Assembly: GCF_023278565.1 (NCBI RefSeq)
Contig: NC_064677.1
Location: forward strand, 4,960,001-5,024,000
Length of the DNA: 64,000 nucleotides
Reading direction: 5' to 3'
Source: Colletotrichum lupini
Taxonomy: Eukaryota; Ascomycota; Sordariomycetes; Glomerellales; Glomerellaceae
Both the position numbers and the translations under genes were made by a program. Shown here one piece after another: positions 1-12,791 of this stretch. The number at the start of each line of letters is the position of its first letter. Within the stretch, counting starts at the first letter, position 1. Below the pieces are notes generated by a model. That model searched no databases. It worked only from the letters and a program-made list of their open reading frames with translations, and had not been told where the DNA came from.

Positions 1-3000
1 GCCTTCAAATGATTTGCCTGTAAGTTTCTCCAGCTCACTTTGATGAGCTGGCATTGCTGGGACACTGCTGACCTGTTTCCTAGCTTCGCAACGCTCCGCC
101 CGTATCCTCGCAAAACCAGATGCCTCCCCAACAACAAATGATGAACCCTAATGCGTCACTATACCCCTGGTCGCAACGACGACTGACATATACCTCTTCA
201 CACCCGAGCCCTTTTCCCCGTTATGGAGCGGCTGTCAATTCGGTGTCGTCCAAGGAGGGCGATATATACGTGATGGGAGGTTTAATCAATAGCTCTACCG
301 TCAAGGGCGATTTGTGGATGATCGAGGCCGGGCAGAATATGGCCTGCTACCCTCTGGCGACGACAGCCGAGGGGCCAGGACCGAGAGTTGGGCACGCAAG
401 TTTGCTCGTTGGCAATGCCTTCATCGTCTACGGCGGTGACACCAAAGTCGATGAGATGGACGTCCTGGACGAGACACTCTATCTTCTCAACACCTGTGAG
501 TTCAATACTAGTCATTCCCCGTGCGCCCCCTTGCGAGAAGTTGGGCAATCGCTAATCAATACCAGCCACGAGACAATGGTCGAGAGCATTGCCCGCTGGC
601 ACCAGGCCTTCCGGCCGCTACGGCCACTCTCTCAACATACTTGGATCCAAGATTTACATCTTTGGCGGTCAAATCGAGGGCTATTTCATGAACGATCTCG
701 CTGCTTTTGACCTTAACCAGCTCCAAATGCCCAATAATCGCTGGGAGATGTTGATCCAGAACACTGAGAGTGGCGGACCGCCCGTCGGCAAAATTCCAGC
801 TGCCCGAACCAACCACTCTGTGGTTACTTACAATGACAAGATGTATCTGTACGTAATGCGTCAAGTCTTGCGCTGGTATCACTGCTGACGTACTCTAGTT
901 TCGGTGGTACAAACGGTTATCAATGGTTCAACGATGTTTGGAGCTACGATCCCGCCACGAACGAATGGACGCAACATGACTGCATCGGCTACATCCCAGT
1001 CCCTCGAGAGGGTCACGCTGCATCAATTGTCGACGATGTCATGTACATTTTCGGAGGACGAACGGAAGAGGGTGTTGACCTCGGAGATCTCGCCGCCTTC
1101 AGAATTACCTCGCGCCGCTGGTACACTTTCCAGAACATGGGCCCTTCACCCTCTCCCCGATCCGGTCACAGCATGACTACCGTTGGCAAGGCCGTGGTTG
1201 TTGTCGGAGGCGAACCCTCTTCGTCCCCCGCCAGCGTTGGCGACCTTGGAATAGTCTACATGCTCGATACAACAAAGATCCGATACCCAAACGATGCGGC
1301 GGCAGCACAACAACCTAATGGACCGCAGGCGAATGGCCAGCAACGCCCACAACAGGCGAGGCGGCCCAGTGCTGCAGCTGAGACAAGGAATATCTTATCA
1401 CGAGACGGTTCCCAGGGTCCTCCTGATCAAAAACGACTAGTAGGTGCCCCTGGCGCACCTCGCGATGCCTCCGCCGTCAATAGCCCCACCAACGTCGTGC
1501 GAGGATCTCCCAACGGAACGGACGCGAACCCGGCGGCAGTCAACAACATGTCGAAACTCCCCAGATCTGCAGTGACATCGCCCCCGGCTGGGCCCCCGCC
1601 CCAAGGACCAACACCTGCAAAGCCTTCAGTTCAGACTGGAAACTTAGGAAGAGTTAGGGGACAGTCATCGGAGAGAGATGGATCTGTGGGTGGCTCACCG
1701 CAGATTGCCGCAGGCCAGTCTCCCGTAATACGTGAGGTTAAAGAGCCAGCGTCCAAGGACGCAGAGAGCCCAGTCACCAATGGCCGACGTACCCCTCAAC
1801 AAGTCACAAGATCTGGCTCCAAGTCTGAATCTGGTCCTTCTGAGCCTTCCAAGACCAGGTCTAGGCAAGGCAGCAGGTCTCAGACCTCCGTGGATAGTAC
1901 AACTGAGCCAGCTTTGAAGGCAATGCAGATTCAACAGCAAGCTCAAGTTCAACCACCACCTCAGACGCAAGCACCACCGCCTGCTCCAGTTCAACCTCCT
2001 TCTCAGGCACAGCCGCCGCCGCCAACCCAGAAGCAGTCGCCGATACAAGTGCAGCAACCTATCCGCCCGGCCTCGCCACCGGCTCCCACCCGTCAAGCCA
2101 GCAATCCATTGTCCCGACGATCCTCTGGCCGCACCTCACAGACTGTCGCTATACTGAAGGAGTTGGATACAGCTAGGAACCGCAACGCTTGGTATGCGTC
2201 TGAGCTTGAGTTGGCCCGAAAGGCTGGCTATGTTCCCAACGCAAGCCTCAGCCCTGTCCTTGACAGCAGAGCCGCAGAGACTTTTGATGACGAGGACAAA
2301 CCCCTTATCGAGGCTCTTTTGGCCATGAGAACCGAGCTCGCCAATGTTCAGGCATCCGTTGATAAGCAAGCCATTCTCGCTGCGAAACAAATCGCCGAAG
2401 CAGAGAAGCAGCGAGACGCTGCGATTCAAGAGGCGGTATATGCTAAGGCAAGACTCGCAGCCCAGATGGGCGGGAGCGCTGCAAGCACTCCCCAGCTGGA
2501 TGGCGAACGCGACGTAGATGACCGTTCCACCGAGATCAGCCGCAAGTTGGCTTCTGCCCTGAACTATCAAAAGGACCTCCAAGCCCAGCTTGAGATGATG
2601 AAATCCGAGCTTGAAGCTGAGAAACGCGCCCGCCTCTTGGCCGACGACACCACCAATGCTTCCCAGAAGCGGATGAGCGAACTCGAGTCTTACAAGACCA
2701 TGACTTCTACCGAGCTCGAGCAACTCAAGGCCGAGCTGCACATGGTGCAGAAAGAAGCTAGGGAGCAGGCTGTTCAATACACAGAGGCCATGGCTGCGAT
2801 TCAGCTCATGACCGTAGAGAAGGACGACTTTGAGAAGAAGTACAACGATTCCATCGGCAGCTCCAAGGAGCAGAACGATACCTTCGACTCTCTCCGTACC
2901 GCCATGGCTGCTTCCGCAGAGATGAAGGCGCTTTTGGAGGGCAAGCTGGAGGAGGAGCGCTCTCAAAGGGAGCAACTCGAGTCCAAGTTCAACAAGCTCA

Positions 3001-4553
3001 AGGCTGAACACGAAGCACGCACCACAGAGCTCGTAGCTGCAACTCAGCGACTGCGTGACGCTGAGGAGATCGCCGAGAAGCACGCCAACGAAGCCAAACT
3101 CCATCAGCAAGCTGTGCTGGCCGGATTCGACAAAGTCACCGCGAGGAACATCGGAGCTGACGGCAAAGCTGACGAGGGACGCGCCAAGGCATTGCAGGCC
3201 CAACTCGTCGCTGCGAACGCGCTTGTTAAGAAGTACCAGCAAGAGGCCGATGCTGCGGCTGATAAGCTTCGCACTGCGGAAGAGCGCATTGCTGGATTGG
3301 AGGTCTACCAGGAGCAGTCCAGTCGCGAAGGTGTGGCAATCAGGAGACAGCTCCAGGCGGCTCTCAGGGATACTCAATCTCTGCAGGCTAAGAACTCAGA
3401 CCTGAAGCACCAACTTCAGAACCAACAGCTGGAGACCAACGCGATGACCGTGCAACACAACACCCTCAAGGACATCCTCGTAGAGCGCGGCATCAGCCCC
3501 ACGGGCATGTCACGGACCCGAAGCATTGGCAGCCCGCGAGTGAACACTCCCGAGGCGGCCCGCATTCGCGATCTCGAGGATCAGCTCAACGCCGCGTTGA
3601 CCGCCCACGAAGAGAATGCACAGCGCAGCACAGCTCAGCAGGAGGCCAGCGAAGCTGCGTACCGTGAAAAGCTCAGCCAATTGGAAAACGACTATCAGTC
3701 TGCTGTGCACTACGTCAAGGGTACGGAGAAGATGTTGAAGCAACTCAAGGAGCAGCTCGCCAGGTACAAGACCGAGAATGCCAAGCTCAAGAACGAGGTT
3801 ATCGAGCTTGAGGATCGCGTGGAGGCATCCGCCGGCAACGACGGAAGTGCTCCTGCCAGCTGGGAAAGCGAACGCCACATTCTACAGGAGAAGATTGAGG
3901 CCCTCGAAGAAGACTTGCAGGCGTCCACGGAGCAGCTTGAATCTCAGCTCACTGCGGTCAGAAAGGAACTGGAGGATAGCAAGAAGCAACGCGAGGGCGC
4001 TCTCAAGGACGCTGAAGAAGCTTCCCGCAAACTCGCCGCCAACCGCCGGGACTTGGAGAGCCTCCAGCAGGAGAACCTCCTCCTCGAGCGTCGCGCCCAG
4101 GATGCCGAAGGCAAGGTCTCGCTGCTTCTTGACCAGGTCGAGAACTCAGTCGATAGCTACCGCCGGCAAAGTAGGCAGGCACCGAGCATGACCTCCGACC
4201 TGACCGAGAGGGGTACCAACGGCAACAGCGTGGGACACCGACGACAGGACAGCTCTGACGCGGACAGCACCTACGGTGCAGTCGCTGGCGGAGTCGACGG
4301 ACGCAATAGCACTGCGTTGGACAATCTGGCCGATGAGCTCGAGACTCTGCGCACCCACTGGGAAGCCACCAACAAGAACTACCGTCTCAGCAACACTTTT
4401 GACTTTGAGGGCGCCGCAACCCCTACTCGTAAGGACGAAGAAGTCGGACTTGGCCTCAGCGAAAGCCTGGCCGACTGGCGCAAGCGACTCGACGTAGACG
4501 AACAAGCCGAGAACGACCGAGCGAAGACGAAAAGCCGACCTGACCGGCCTTAG
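1..4553 (+). CDS. teaA: TeaA/Tea1-type kelch-repeat cell-end marker (5' truncated)
   Basis: The visible exons are 2-19, 84-495, 566-848 and 899-4553, which join in frame to 1455 codons plus stop. The reading frame runs off the left edge, so the true start lies outside the window. The N-terminal third has about six kelch blades with paired glycines (VMGG, VYGG, IFGG, LFGG, IFGG, VVGG), which predicts a beta-propeller. A long Pro/Gln/Ser-rich linker follows (about 1300-2130), then a long heptad-type coiled coil (about 2140-4150) and a charged tail. This is the architecture of fission yeast Tea1, Aspergillus TeaA and yeast Kel1/Kel2. In those proteins it rides microtubule plus ends to the cell tip and marks the site of polarised growth through Tea4 and formin. 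Introns have standard ends and branch points (CTAAT near 553, CTGAC near 884). The family call is firm; TeaA function is inferred from architecture. Confidence 0.9.
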
Positions 4554-7500
4554 TCTGGCGTTCTGCGACGCATGAACTCTCGCTTCTCTACGTGACAACC
4601 TCCGGCGCTCATCACTACACTTTCTGTACATTCTTTGACTGCACACGGTCCGCCGCGGTTTGCAGTCCGCAGTTGGAAGGAGTTTTCGGATTTTGGGGAT
4701 TTGGTTTCGACGCGTGGGCTCTGTTCTTCGTTTCGCAATGATTCAACGTACTCACGACGAAACAACCTTCGCTTAATTCCCCCGCCCTTTTTTTTTCATC
4801 GCGTTTCCTTTTCTTTTCTTTCCGAGTTGATGGATTTCTCATTTTTTTGATGATACACTACACACAACCATGACCTCTGCTTGCTTGTTCGCCGTGGACG
4901 TACGAGAGCAGGCCAGGCGCATAAGGGTCACTTCTATTCTTTGAGATGGGTGGATGACACTATCAGAAAGATTGAGCACGCGTGCCCAGTTGCCTTTTTT
5001 TCTTTTCTTTTACCATAATGTACAATACTGTTGTTTTTTTCCTGAGAAGCCTCATCCTGATGCTGAAGGGTTTCATCCCCTTCACGTCAAGAATATGGGG
5101 GAGGCAAAAAAAAATGAAGAGGAAGCGCGCGCGCAGGACGTTTGATGACTGATCAACGAGTGGAGCGGGGCTGGCTCAGAGGGGCAAAAGATAACGACAA
5201 TAAGCGACCGTCGAGGATTCTCCCGTGCGGTTTTGATAACAAATTCTTTTTTCACAATGCGTTCATACATACTGAAGATGGGGCTGGTGATTCCTGATGG
5301 CTTGTGATGATGGTTGGGGTTTAGCAGCGTGACGATATCTACCTAGGGTTTGGTCAAACGATGAGACGATTGTTACCAATGGATGCGTCTGATATTGTGA
5401 TGTGATGGACCCACGTTTGTGTGTATAGGCGTGTGTTTTCCAAACCAAGTCGATGCCCGCATAAGGAGCTTGCTCCCTGTTATCGTCAACAGCAGTTCTC
5501 ACTGTTGGGCAGGCGGGTAAGAGCCATTGTTGAGCTCCTCAGGGTGATGGATACTCTAAAGAGATAGTTGAGATCGGTTCTTGGCTAGACGGTCTCCCCC
5601 TTTTCCATCACAGAGGTCGCGGTACCATGCTCAGCAAAGCACGGATCTGGTTCCTGTAGTCTTTTTCTTGACGTACTGTCTGTCTTCTAGAGACGGTTGG
5701 TGTTGGGGGGTATATCTCATCGTTACCCGGCGTTTAGGCGTCAAGGCGTCAAGGGGAACGGGGTATATGATGTGCGCCTTGATTTTACTCTTTTGCGGGC
5801 AGGCCAGTTTTGCGGAAGCCTGTTGGAGCCGTGGTGCCGAGTGGACAGAGTTGACTGACGTGACGGGAACTTTCCGACACGTCGAGGTAGGCTTTTATGT
5901 TGTAGTCCTGTGACTGATCCTCGTAGAGGGAGACTTCTTGAGCGTTGAATCATGCTCGAGCACACTATCCCTTGTGTATTCGCGTCGTTATACTCTCACG
6001 AAGCGGCTGGCTACTGGGCGATACACGGCTTCATTTTTTTCCTAGGGTAGACGTTGAAACGAAACAGACTCAGCGAGTTAGCTTTTTTGCCAACTCTGTA
6101 CAGCGTGATCGGCCCCTCGGGAGGGAGAGGACGCCTTCCCTTCTCAGCCTGGCAGCAATAGGACGCTGACATGCTGGTCTCGGTGTCGAATGGACTACAC
6201 AGCATCTGGAGCTCGAGGTGTACATTATATAGTACTACGACAGATGAGGCTTGCCCCCTGTGGGTTTTCCCTTGGATAGCTTTGGTGTATATATAGGATA
6301 TCCATACTGATCTTGAGGGTAAAGAGTGCAGAAGAGATCCAAGATTTCGGGTGAGGAAACTTCATTGGTGAATTGCTCCCATGCTTGACGTCGTTCGAAA
6401 TGTTTCCGTCTTATAGTTCAACATCCAACCCACCAAGGCTAGAGATTTCCTCATCGCGAGGCTGTATCTTCGTATATACATATTGGCGGCGGACTAGAAT
6501 TGAGATAACAAAGGTTTATCAAGGCTACCTACCTGAGAATGCTCTTTGCTATCTTATCACCTGGAGATCCTGTACATTCAACGGTATTAATGTCAAAGTG
6601 CACTCCAACGCAGCGCAGTTGACCTGGACAGGGTCTAGTACTCATGTACTTCAACCCATATCGAATTGGCGGTGCCCGGGAAGACAAACATTCCGGAGTC
6701 CCTTCCCTCCTTAAATATGATATCCAGCCAAGGGCTGGAGCAGTGTTTCTCGATAGTACTCCCCACTGAAGATGGGATCTGTAGCCCCAGGAAACATGAA
6801 GTGGCTTAATCCGAGTGAACCCTCCTTTGCATCGACACATTTGGATACGTCGGCTTCCTCAAACCTAAGAGGCCACAAGGTATAGTGAAAGAGGTAGGTA
6901 CTCTTCCAGAATAGTAACGCCAGTTTGTCCTCTCTCGAAGCCAACCCAAGATCTCTCTTGATCACCGCGGCAGGTGGGAGCGGTAATCAGTGTTTGCTCT
7001 AGGATTGCATGGGAAACTTTTGATCAGGTTACCCGATCTCCTTTGCGAATCATGTTAAGCTTCCCGGCTATAGCACCAGTTGCGCCAAGGAGAAGCAACT
7101 TTAACATACCAATGAGAAAATTCTACCGGTACCACAGAACGCCTACAAGACAAGAACACATCCATCCTCATTACCTCACCAGCATCCCTACCTCCGAAAG
7201 CGTACACTAGGTTTTCCTTTACCTCACCATGACTAAAAGCAATCCTCCCTCTCACCCCACAAACCACCACCTCGGAACCTCGTTCCACCGCACCACCGAT
7301 CAAGACCCCTAACGCGGGGGTGGAAAGTGTGACGTGGAGTCACGCGTGGAGCCGGGCGGTTCAAAAATCCCACAGCCAGGGTTTCGAAGACATCGGGGTC
7401 GGGGGGTCCTGGCAGATCAAACAGGGAAGTCGCCCGGAGCAGCGGCGGACGGACTGGGACCCACATACCCTTTCCGGCTCCGCAGCGTCTCCGGCGAGGC

Positions 7501-7585
7501 GGTCGAGTCGGTACCCCACCCCATGCCACCTCAAGCCAGGTAGTCCGTGCTCTCACCGACGGATAACGGCCTTTTGAGTCTTTGA

Positions 7586-7601
7586 CCCCCCCCCCCCCCC
7601 C
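7586..7601. repeat. C16 homopolymer tract
   Basis: Sixteen consecutive C in the spacer downstream of areA. Such tracts are prone to length error in assembly and to slippage. Confidence 0.9.
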
Positions 7602-7777
7602 TCGTGCCCTTGAATCTCGATGCTTGGATCATTCCAAGGCAGACGCGGCACGAACCCCGCCATCTCGCCCGTTTTCCCCGCCCCCTTTCCCCCCTCTCTG
7701 TACTACAGTCTTCTCCTGTCGCTCATTCACTGCCTTTGTGTAGCCTCAGATGGTCAGCTGGAATTAGACAGGCACAT

Positions 7778-7808
7778 ATCACAGCTCGCATCACAGCTCG
7801 CATCACAG
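7778..7808. repeat. 12-bp tandem repeat, about 2.6 copies
   Basis: The unit ATCACAGCTCGC occurs twice in full and then partly a third time, without mismatches. No gene overlaps it. Confidence 0.85.
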
Positions 7809-8630
7809 TACGTCCTAATCAGATGAAATCATGTTCAAGCATAAAAGAGGTATCTCAGTTTATATCATCCGGTTGCAGAGCTCTAGGTATAACAAGATCC
7901 AAAGTGATAAACCCTCTGAATTCCCCAGTCCCATCTCCTCCCGCAAAAAGAAATCATGTGTCGCCGGCGCTTGTCCAGGTCTCTCAAAGACGCCCTTCTA
8001 GAACGCTTGGAAAATGGAATCCTTATCCCGCCCACAAAGTCTGAAGACGCCCAGATACGTAACCGTACGCTCATTGTAAGCAAGAAAGGTCCCAGTCATG
8101 CTCGTAAAATAAGATCCGCCTCTCCGCGTCAAAGCAGCTTCGTGATATCCTTCGACTTTGGTCGGACTCCTTCAAAGTCTCCTTCATTACTCGGCGCATT
8201 AGGTCATGTATCCGTACTGACGAGCGCTCTAGTAGTCCTCGGTTCATTCGAGATTCGATTCGAGTGGGAATCCATCTTGGATGCACCGTAGGTATCGCCG
8301 GCCTCGCATGCAGGATATCGAGTAAGCAAAGCATATAGCCCAAATTATCTTTCTTCGTGTAGGCGGACCAAAAACAGAAGACCGCCGCGCAGTGACCAGT
8401 AATCGTGGCCATGGTGGTATCAAACAAAATTCGTGAAAATAACAGCCAATAAATTCATGATGCGCCGTGACCATATCAAAAGTCAGATAGACCTTGGAAC
8501 AGAAAATTAGCGTGCCACGACCCCACCGCCCCTATCGGGGAGTAGGTTAGAGAGAGCCTTCGTGCAAGAAGCAAATACTGCCACTCGCTACTATCGTCTG
8601 GTCGTTGCGTGAGGGAGATTCGCATCTCCT

Positions 8631-11600
8631 TTACAGACTCATCGTAAGCCATTCCCACTCCTGCGGACCGGAAGCAGGGCCTCCTGGGTTCATCATCTGG
8701 CCATTCTGGCCCCCAGGCATGCCCATCATGCCAGTCCCCATCATGGGGCGTTGAGTCATTCCGAAGCCATTGGCCAAGCCCAGCGAGCCCGCCGTCGGCA
8801 TGCTCGCAAGACCAGTGGCGGATCCAAGTGACTTTGCAGCCTCGTTGGGAGATCCGGTCGAGGTCTCGGGGCTGTCCACGTCCATGCCTGCGAGGCCTTC
8901 GCTGCCAGCACTCTTGCTGTGACGACGCTGGCGCTTGGACGAGCCTGAAGAAGAGGACGTTCCGGCATTGCGTGACAGGGCTGCAGCACCGGGCCCAGGG
9001 GTGTTTTTGGGTGGTGCAGCAGCAATCGGCACGACGCCCTTTCCTCCAGCAGCAGCGCCGGTAGAGGAGCCTGTGCCATAGCTTGTCGGCGTGCTACCCG
9101 CCGTGTTTCCGCCCGATGCGGCACCGCTAGCAGGGCTCTCCCCCTCGTTCGCACTACCGGCTCGAGCGGCAGCAGGTGGTGTAGTGACGTTGTTCGCCGG
9201 AGTAGAGACCGCAAGCGTTGAGTTCTTGCGGGAGCCCGGGCCCGAGACGCTCGCTGCGTTCTTCTTCGATCTCGTGCTTGTCCCCCCTACAGGCAAACTG
9301 GCTCCAGAACCGCGGTTCCTCTTCTTAATCACGTCCGTCTTCAAACTCAGAGGACGAACAACCCCGTGCAACTTGAGGAACAAACCGCAGGCGTTGCAGA
9401 GGGGTTGACCCTCGGGATTGCGTCGCCATAGTGGCGTGGTCTGAGTGAAGCAGTTGGTGCAAGTTGTCGGGGCGTTGCCTTCGCCTTGAGCACCAGCAGC
9501 GGCCTGTAGGTTGGTTGTGGAGCCCGACTTAGAACCGGGAGGAGAAGACGGCCGGCTGGGAGCGACGGAGGAGAAGCCAGACACCGTGCCATTGTTCTCC
9601 GGTGGGGAGTTGGGCGTAGATTGTGCCATGCGGTCAAAGGGGTTTCCGTTGCGGCCGAGATGACCGGCGGGCGTGGACGCCGTGCGCGGGACCTTGCCGC
9701 CCCTCCTGTCGGATCCTTGCCTGAAGGACTGCGACTGAGACCTCGGCAGGTTACCGCCTTCCCAATCGTTGTCAACGTAGTCCGTTGTGGTACCGCCGAT
9801 CGTAACCTGCTTTCGCGGGGGACCGCCGGGATAGCGCGCCGCTTGTGTGCTGTACTGACCGGGCAGAGAAGGATCCCAGCCCAATGAGTTGCTCTCGTCC
9901 ATCGGTCCCGGGGAGAAGTCCTGAGACGACATGACCAGGTTGCGATCAGCAAAGGCGCCGCCATCCTCCTCGTCCGAGTCGGCGCCAAAGGTGAACATGC
10001 CCTCGTTAGGGAGCGACATGCCAGGAGAGCGCACTGGATGGTCAGACTGGAAGACTTGTGTCGGGTCGATGTGCCCAAATGGGCTCGGTGCGCTGCTGGA
10101 GGCGAAGACAGACTCCGTGGTAGGCGCGGAGGCAGGGAACATGGGGTTGCCGTTGGTGTTGTTGTTGTACATGAATTGCTGGTTCATTTGGTTTCCCATG
10201 CTCTGACCGCCTTGTCGGAATTGTTGTGACCTTTGGCCACGGATATCCATGGAGCCAAAGTAGAAGCCGTCGTTATCAGTCATGGCGTGCGGTGTGGTGA
10301 CGGTGGAATGATAAGCCGATCCTGGGGGCGAATAGAAATCTGAGGGGTTCAGAGAAGAGGATTGAACCGAAGATCCGTTGTAAACACTGGAAAACGGGCC
10401 GTGGGGTATCATGGGTGAGGTGGATGGTGAGAAAGAGAAGTTCTGTTGGAAGGGGCCGGCGGAGGTGATGATAGGGTCATTTTCGATGTTGTAGGTATCT
10501 AGTGGGAAAGGAACACCGTTCTGATGCGGGTTCTGCGACATATTGTTCTGGTTGGCGTTATCGAGAGAATATTCGTGAGGTTCTGAATCCGCATCCAAGT
10601 CATTGGTTGTTGTCGTGGTGCTGTTGACCGCGGGCACATGGGGAGAGAAATCGGCCGGACGTTTACGGGTCTAAGTGCGAACGGGGTCAGCTCAGCGAAG
10701 ACGAAAATGGCACTAACATGATATCGGGGGCGTGTCTCAATGTAGCACCCCGAAGGGGGGTGCGCAAGATAGGAAGATAAAAAAGCGCCCAAAACAGTCG
10801 AGCAAGCGCCCAGAGGAAAAAAGGGTGCATCCAAACGCATGGTTTACGGCAAGAGGGAAGAAGGGTATTTCCAAGGATGCAGTGAAATTTTGGACTTACC
10901 CGTCGCTCGTCAATGCTCGTTTTCCGGTGATGGCGAGTAATGTAGTTGAACTCGTCATGGGTCTTTTGGTGGTGAGGCGGGAAGGGGACGGATTGTGGGA
11001 CAAAGTGCTGCTGGGCAGCCGAATCTTTGCGCGATTTGATGGGGATGGCGGATGCGAAAGAGGGATGCATCTGATTCTTCTCTTCGTGGTGTTTTGTTGT
11101 TGGTTGAGGCGAGGGGTTTGTGACTGGCGTTGCGATATTCTCGGAGAAAATGAAGTCATCGAGGTTCATGGGTTCCGGGTGGTTCACGTTCTGTTCTGAC
11201 GACTTGCGCAACTGGGCGATGCCGCTGGGTGGGTTGACATTGAATGTCGCAGCGGGCGTAGCAGCTGGTGGTGCAGGTGCCGGCGCAGATCGAGCGAGCC
11301 TGCATCATCCCACAATGGTTAGCCAGGTCCGTCAGCGGCATGGCCGTCGGTAAAACGACGCCAGAGCCGGGACAAGTGTAACTTTTTTTTTTTTTTTGTG
11401 AAATCGACGAGGGTGAAAGAGAGAGAGAGAGAGAGAGAAGCAAAACAAGGGTACGGGATTAGAGGTTATTGCTGACCTTGCTCTCTCCTCCTCCTGCTGC
11501 TTCTTGCGCAGGTTCAAAGCCATCATCCTCCAAGTCAGATTTTCCATGCGCTGCTGGTTGGGCAACATGTGCTTCGTTTTGCTGAAGAACTTCCACACCT

Positions 11601-12003
11601 GGGTGGCTAAAGGATCATCCTTTTGCATCTCCTCGGGGCTCTGGCTTGAGTCCATGGTTGCCTTTTGGAAGGGTGGAAATTCTGAGGATTTCAAGAAATC
11701 GTCTTGCGCGTTCGGGTAGAGGGCAGCAGAGAGGTCGAGACGTAGGTCCCGAAGACCGGCGGGCAGTTCGCTGGGGCTGGCCTTGGAATGCGCCCGCGTT
11801 TGCGTCTGGGTGTGCGCCTGGGCCTGGGCCTGCTGATGTGCGTGGGACTGGGACTGGGAGTGCGACTGCGACTGCGACTGTGAGTTGCTGGCGTAGTGGT
11901 CGTCAGGCCTCCGCGGGAAGCGAAAGTCGTGTTCTGTTGTTGTGGGATTCATCGAGGTGAATGGACTTGAAGTCGCAATGGGTGACTGAATGGTGGCAGC
12001 CAT
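8631..12003 (-). CDS. areA: AreA/NIT2 GATA-type nitrogen regulator
   Basis: Global activator of nitrogen-catabolic genes when ammonium and glutamine are scarce; nuclear, binds GATA sites. Exons in transcript order are 12003-11477, 11299-10900 and 10670-8631, joining to 988 aa plus stop. Exon 1 carries the conserved AreA N-terminal block ([13 protein letters not shown], about residues 150-170). Exon 2 holds the MNLDDFIF motif. Exon 3 holds the single zinc finger with cysteines at about 713, 716, 734 and 737 (C-x2-C-x17-C-x2-C, LWRR core), followed by the basic tail VIKKRNRG. The extreme C-terminus EWEWLTMSL is the element known to contact the NmrA co-repressor in relatives. Length and architecture match the family. 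The intron 1 donor is GTCAGC, which is unusual, but it is the only choice I found that keeps frame. The start ATG at 12003 is the first ATG after a 788-nt ATG-free leader. Confidence 0.96.
11300..11476 (-). other. areA intron 1 with A15 and (TC)10 tracts
   Basis: A 177-nt intron, long for this window, containing T15 (11383-11397 on the plus strand) and (GA)10 (11419-11438). In the transcript these read as poly-A and poly-pyrimidine. The donor is GTCAGC and the acceptor CAG. Confidence 0.8.
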
Positions 12004-12791
12004 GTGAAGAGGAGCAACGGGGGTGAAGAGAGAAGTGGTTGAAGAGTGGTAGGTTCAGGAAAAGAGGAAGGAGAAGAAAAAAAAAGGTTCCCAAGGTAGT
12101 GTAGAGATGGAAGTCAAGGTTTCGGTTTCGGCGAGTCGAGTCGAGTCGAGGGTCACAGGAAGGAATTTCCCCACGTTCGCTTGGCTGCAACTCTCTACCT
12201 ACCTCACTTCGTTTTCTCTGACTGGGTGGCTTGAAGGGCAGCGACAGCAGCAGCAGCAGCAGCAGCAGTTTGTCTCCGACTCGGACAGGCCCAGGTTGGT
12301 CGGTACGTAGTAGCGTGGGTATGCGTGCGGTACGAACAGGTAAGGTCGGTAAGGTAGGTAGGTACCTTGTATTCGTAGTACCTAGCGCCGCAACAGGAGA
12401 GACAGGCACACACGTTTAGTACCCACGCTTGTGACGAAGGAATCCGTATTCTGAATTCTGGACGTAGTTTGTATGCGCCGGGAGTTGGAGCGGACGGGTG
12501 TCTGGAATGTCCAAAGAGGTTTAGAAAGTGTTTAGATGAAGAAGAAAGTTTCGATGGCTGGGCTTTGGACTCGATGTCGCGGCGTCGCTCGCCTGGATTT
12601 TCCGGGTACTAGCGCAAGATGTAAAGAAAAAAAAGAGGCAGCGTCCGTCCCAAGGCACGGGGAGGGGGGGAAAGAGAACTACCTTACTGCGTAAGGTAGA
12701 CTAAGGTAGACGAGACGGGTAACAAGTCGTCACGCAGGTTCGGCGGCGGGAAGGGATCTCTTGACGCAGCAGTAGCCGGCGGAACAGTGGG
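12004..12791 (-). other. areA leader (probable 5' UTR), free of ATG
   Basis: No ATG occurs on the areA strand for 788 nt upstream of the start codon; the next is at 12792-12794. The opposite strand has about eight over the same stretch. The sequence is pyrimidine-rich in the sense of areA and contains (CTG)8 in the transcript (plus-strand CAG, 12245-12268). This is what a scanned 5' UTR looks like, and long areA leaders are known in this family. The transcription start itself cannot be read from sequence. Confidence 0.6.
12245..12268. repeat. (CAG)8 trinucleotide repeat in the areA leader
   Basis: Eight perfect CAG units on the plus strand, so CUG units in the areA transcript. About 235-265 nt upstream of the start codon. 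Confidence 0.9.

Larger units (their letters stand above)
4554..8630. other. Convergent gene-free spacer between teaA and areA
   Basis: About 4 kb between the teaA stop and the areA stop. It should hold both 3' UTRs. Open frames here are short, have no recognisable domain, and many lack an ATG. The first 600 bases are T-rich (several runs of 6-9 T), as expected for 3' UTR and polyadenylation sequence. A 16-base C tract lies at 7586-7601 and a 12-base tandem repeat at 7778-7808. I see no RNA gene. Confidence 0.7.

Noticed and set aside
2136..3377. 413-codon minus-strand open frame opposite teaA
   Set aside because: It is the antisense shadow of the coiled-coil coding exon; Leu-rich low-complexity translation reflects GAG/AAG codon bias on the sense strand.
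12204..12413. Upstream frames overlapping the areA start
   Set aside because: They begin at GTG, not ATG; the areA leader has no ATG at all.
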